Assembly (NCBI RefSeq): GCF_021117275.1
Contig: NZ_CP088245.1
Location: 2,207,501-2,271,500, forward strand
DNA: 64,000 nucleotides
From: Metabacillus sp. B2-18
Lineage (GTDB): Bacteria > Bacillota > Bacilli > Bacillales > Bacillaceae
Direction of reading: 5' to 3'
Notes under the pieces: generated by a model
What the model was told of the DNA's origin: nothing
The model's input: the letters and a program-made list of their open reading frames with translations, nothing else
The model's database searches: none
Shown: positions 61,489 to 64,000 of the stretch, piece by piece
Layout of the letters: every line of letters begins with the position of its first letter
How positions within the stretch are numbered: position 1 is the first letter of the stretch
Translations under genes and position numbers: made by a program

Positions 61489-61635
61489 ATGAGCGTTTAT
61501 GAAAACTTTCCAGTCGCAAACTTAGATCGTGATCAATTAAACAAAATCATGAGTCTAGAAAAAGAATTAAGAAGTGAAACAAATGAAAATATTGTGTTAA
61601 TAGCGTATGATGAAAAAGATGAGGGAATGGAATAA
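61489..61635 (+). CDS. 48-residue hypothetical protein
   Basis: AAAGGAGG nine bases before ATG 61489. Sequence begins MSVYENFPVANLDRDQLNKI and ends IAYDEKDEGME: acidic, probably helix then strand. No family recognised. Seventy bases after the MFS gene and without a terminator between, so likely co-transcribed with it. Confidence 0.6.
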   Translation: MSVYENFPVANLDRDQLNKIMSLEKELRSETNENIVLIAYDEKDEGME

Positions 61636-61754
61636 ATCACCACTTTAATTGTAACTTTTGTCATTTTATCCAACAATATGTTGAAATATCATTTTGGTTG
61701 CTTTAATATAATACCTATCAATTGATAACAACTTAAAATAGTAAACGCTGTAGA

Positions 61755-61925
61755 TTAAGATGCCGCTTAAGGCTTAATAGGGAATTCGGTGTAAATCAGA
61801 AACTGTCCCCGCAACTGTAAGTGTCGACGAAATAAGCAATCCACTGTATTGAAGCTTTATTAAAAGTGATATATGGGAAGGGGCTTAAAGTAGAGTGAAA
61901 CACAAGTCAGGAGACCTGTCTTAAT
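61755..61925 (+). ncRNA. Adenosylcobalamin riboswitch 1
   Basis: It carries the class signature: GCTTAATAGGGAAT-CGGTG, AACTGTCCCCGCAACTGTAA, and the B12 box AAGTCAGGAGACCTGTC near 61904-61920. Its expression platform is probably the terminator at 62014. No ordinary gene lies between, only a 7-codon frame. Confidence 0.93.
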
Positions 61926-61959
61926 TTATCAAGTTTCAGTTTCTTCGGGAGGTGAGAAG

Positions 61960-61983
61960 GTGAGACGAATGCAACCATTTTAA
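61960..61983 (+). other. Mini-ORF between riboswitch 1 and its terminator
   Basis: GGGAGG at 61948-61953 is well placed before GTG 61960, which begins M-R-R-M-Q-P-F then TAA; ATG 61969 also follows GAAGGTG. Possibly a leader peptide or the stump of a deleted gene. Confidence 0.3.
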
Positions 61984-62013
61984 TTTTTTGGATTGCTTTC
62001 GTATTGCCTTTTC

Positions 62014-62046
62014 ATCCGCTCAATAAAGATATGAGCGGATTTTTTG
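62014..62046 (+). terminator. Terminator of riboswitch 1
   Basis: ATCCGCTCA (62014-62022) pairs with TGAGCGGAT (62032-62040), followed by TTTTTTG. Confidence 0.85.
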
Positions 62047-62179
62047 TTCTGTCTAAATGTATAAGGTTTTATGGTTGATAGCTTAGGTATTTTCCATTGG
62101 TTTGATGATTGTTTTTATAAAAAGACATATTTCAAGAGACAACCTAATACGTTTAGATGAGTAAATTAAATAGAGTTTT

Positions 62180-62345
62180 AAAGATTAGGTGCACTTCAAC
62201 TACTGTAGTGCTTAAAAGGGAAGTCGGTGAAAGTCCGACACGGTACCCGCCACTGTTATGGGAAGCTTTATAGCATAATGTCACTGAATGTAAACGGGAA
62301 GACGTTATAAAGCTATGAACCTAAGTCAGGAGACCTGCCTATCTT
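62180..62345 (+). ncRNA. Adenosylcobalamin riboswitch 2
   Basis: AAAAGGGAAGTCGGTG, ACACGGTACCCGCCACTGT and the B12 box TAAGTCAGGAGACCTGCC are all present. It directly precedes the cbiW-cbiH60 operon. GCATATAGGTAG, just after it, can pair with CTGCCTATAT in the downstream terminator, giving an antiterminator. Confidence 0.95.
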
Positions 62346-62415
62346 TTTATACTGATACCTACGGGCATATAGGTAGACGTGTAGTAGAAAATGCTGGTCA
62401 CTTGCGCCATTTTTT

Positions 62416-62447
62416 AATGCACCTCTGCCTATATAGAGGTGCATTTT
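62416..62447 (+). terminator. Terminator (expression platform) of riboswitch 2
   Basis: AATGCACCTCT pairs with AGAGGTGCATT around GCCTATAT, followed by TTTAT. It lies about 35 nt before cbiW and would stop transcription when B12 is bound. Confidence 0.85.
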
Positions 62448-62482
62448 TATTTGAAAAATTTTAATAGATTGGAAGTGTTTAG

Positions 62483-62866
62483 ATGACGACTTGGAATCTA
62501 ACAGAAACAAAGCATCATGTACTTATTTGTAACGGAAGCAGCTGTATGAGAAAGGGTGGAGAAGAAGCAACTCAGGCAATCAGAGAAGAAATTACAAACT
62601 TAGATTTGGATGCAAGCATTCATACAACAAGAACTCGTTGTAATGGAAGATGCAAAGATGCGTGTGTAATGGTGGTCTATCCGGAGGGAGTTTGGTATAA
62701 AGCTGCAACGCCTGAATTAGCTAAAAAGATTGTTACTGAGCATCTTGTAGGTGGAAATGTGGTAGAAGACAGCGTTATTTACACATATGATAAAGATCAT
62801 TTTACTGCACCTGAAAATTCAGAGTCGATTAAAGGAATAGTAAAACCGCAAAAGAGTAACGTTTAA
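62483..62866 (+). CDS. cbiW: [2Fe-2S] thioredoxin-like ferredoxin of the cobalamin operon
   Basis: 127 residues. Cys motif CNGSSCMRKGG near residues 15-25 and CNGRCKDACVMVVYPEG near 54-70, the four-Cys layout of thioredoxin-like [2Fe-2S] ferredoxins. In B. megaterium the cobI operon opens with cbiW followed by cbiH60, the same order as here. It is likely an electron or Fe-S partner in the anaerobic corrin pathway. ATG 62483 follows TTGGAAG. Confidence 0.85.
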   Translation: MTTWNLTETKHHVLICNGSSCMRKGGEEATQAIREEITNLDLDASIHTTRTRCNGRCKDACVMVVYPEGVWYKAATPELAKKIVTEHLVGGNVVEDSVIYTYDKDHFTAPENSESIKGIVKPQKSNV

Positions 62867-62898
62867 TACCGTTATACGTATTGAAAGGAGGAATTTAC

Positions 62899-64000
62899 TT
62901 GCTAGGAAAATTACTTGTGATCGGATTTGGTCCAGGAAGCTTTGAACATATGACAAAAAGGGCTCAAGATGCGATTCAAGAAAGTGACTGTATTATTGGA
63001 TACAAAACATATGTTGAATTAATTCAGGATCTTTTAACAGATCAAGAGATTATTAGTACAGGAATGTCAGAGGAAGTAAGCCGTGCCCAAGCAGCTGTGA
63101 AACTTGCCGAAGAAGGAAAAACAGTAGCTGTCATATCAAGTGGTGATGCTGGAGTGTATGGAATGGCCGGACTTGTTTATGAGGTTTTAATTGAAAAAGG
63201 CTGGTCAGAAGAAACTGGTGTGAGTGTAGAAGTCATTCCGGGTGTTTCGGCAATTAATTCATGTGCATCACTTTTAGGTGCCCCAATTATGCATGATGCA
63301 TGCACAATCAGTCTCAGTGACCATTTAACTCCTTGGGAATTGATTGAAAAGCGTATTGATGCAGCTGCTCAGGCTGATTTTGTTATAACTCTTTATAATC
63401 CTAAAAGTGGTCGTCGAACAAGACAAATACAAGAAGCGCAACGGATTTTATTAAGCTATCGTTCACCATTAACACCTGTTGGACTTGTGAAAAGTGCGTA
63501 TCGTGACAGACAGCATATCGTTATTACAGATCTTGAGCATATGCTCGAGTTTGATATCGGAATGCTTACAACGGTTGTGATTGGAAATTCATCGACATTT
63601 TTATATGACAATAAAATGATTACGCCAAGAGGTTATCAACGTAAGTATACGTTAAATACCACTGAGCAGAGATTAAAGCCACATGAGCGTCTTCGACATG
63701 AAAACGAACCATGGGCATTACATAAAGGTATTAACGATATGCCACCAAATAAAAAAGCAAAAGCAACCAAAGAAAAAGAAAGCTCTTTGCAACTTGCTTT
63801 AGAAGCGTTGCAAAAAGTTAAGGGAGACACAGATCCTTCTATTAACGAAGAAAAGTCTCGAAATTCTGTAAACAACCCGATTACATCGATTTTTGAATTA
63901 GCTGTCAGCCCTGGTATTGCAAATAAAAAATTCACTCCAAAGCAGATGATGACTCTTGCAGAAGTGACCGGGGACGATGGTTCAATGGAGTATACACCAC
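62899..64000 (+). CDS. cbiH60: Precorrin-3B/cobalt-factor III C17-methyltransferase with C-terminal extension (CbiH60), partial
   Basis: Open to the end of the window. TTG 62899 follows AAAGGAGG. The first about 240 residues are an SAM-dependent corrin methylase: LVIGFGPGSFEHMTKRA at the start, VISSGDAGVYGMAG, EVIPGVSAINSCASLLGAP, TLYNPKSGRRTRQI. It catalyses C17 methylation and ring contraction to cobalt-precorrin-4. A basic linker then leads to VSPGIANKKFTPKQMMTLAEV, resembling the ferredoxin-like half-domain of nitrite/sulfite reductases, as in the two-part CbiH60 of B. megaterium. The C-terminal end is outside the window. Confidence 0.9.
   Translation, partial: MLGKLLVIGFGPGSFEHMTKRAQDAIQESDCIIGYKTYVELIQDLLTDQEIISTGMSEEVSRAQAAVKLAEEGKTVAVISSGDAGVYGMAGLVYEVLIEKGWSEETGVSVEVIPGVSAINSCASLLGAPIMHDACTISLSDHLTPWELIEKRIDAAAQADFVITLYNPKSGRRTRQIQEAQRILLSYRSPLTPVGLVKSAYRDRQHIVITDLEHMLEFDIGMLTTVVIGNSSTFLYDNKMITPRGYQRKYTLNTTEQRLKPHERLRHENEPWALHKGINDMPPNKKAKATKEKESSLQLALEALQKVKGDTDPSINEEKSRNSVNNPITSIFELAVSPGIANKKFTPKQMMTLAEVTGDDGSMEYTP

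Noticed and set aside
61238..61492. 84-codon frame overlapping the end of the MFS gene
   Set aside because: Out of frame with the MFS C-terminus, composition unlike a protein, and no ribosome site.
63636..63935. 99-codon minus-strand frame
   Set aside because: Antisense to the CbiH60 coding sequence, whose plus-strand frame is open and family-matched.
1..64000. Undescribed defence island or prophage
   Set aside because: Apart from one IS, the genes are metabolic, transport and spore functions; no phage structural, integrase or defence genes are seen.

Overview
The window is an AT-rich chromosomal segment from a spore-forming member of the Bacillaceae. This rests on two alpha/beta-type small acid-soluble spore proteins, hutP-type attenuation, strong AAGGAGG ribosome binding sites, frequent TTG/GTG starts and an anaerobic cobalamin operon that opens with cbiW and cbiH60, as described in the Bacillus (Priestia) megaterium group. 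The species cannot be fixed from the sequence alone. There are no rRNA or tRNA genes, no prophage and no CRISPR array. The only intact mobile element seen is one IS1182-family transposase.

Region 1 (1-12.4 kb): the tail of a serine hydrolase, then a six-gene operon (oligopeptide/nickel-type ABC importer plus a MATE exporter) whose promoter carries two Zur-box-like operators, so it is probably a zinc or metallophore system. A DUF218 protein, a SAP-like protein, a sodium-dependent transporter and a LysM/NlpC-P60 cell wall hydrolase follow.

Region 2 (12.4-29.8 kb): an alcohol dehydrogenase, histidine kinase and NtrC-type regulator operon lies beside an aldehyde dehydrogenase with a textbook sigma-54 (-24/-12) promoter and an adjoining catabolite-repression (cre) site. 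After it come an alternating 20/21-bp repeat array, assorted small enzymes and membrane proteins, a spore protein gene, two small frameshifted genes, a diguanylate cyclase, a YitT-type membrane protein whose ribosome site is buried in a hairpin, and ndk.

Region 3 (30-43.2 kb): a BMP-type ABC importer (two permeases, ATPase, lipoprotein) runs directly into a Rieske oxygenase and then the complete histidine utilisation genes hutP-H-U-I-G without hutM. A universal stress protein and a long-form hibernation factor follow behind an FNR-like box.

Region 4 (43.2-56 kb): a cre-preceded amidohydrolase/MIP18-like/DJ-1 cluster, a CdaR-type regulator with glycolate oxidase genes (glcD carries a one-base frameshift, glcF is intact), a TAXI-TRAP importer with its DUF1850 partner, an Ecm4-type glutathione transferase homologue and a GNAT.

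Region 5 (56-64 kb): the IS1182-type transposase, a GC-rich palindromic repeat, a second spore protein, a 42-residue protein, divergent MFS transporters (one with a terminator in its leader), and two tandem cobalamin riboswitches, each with its own terminator, ahead of cbiW and cbiH60, which runs off the window edge.
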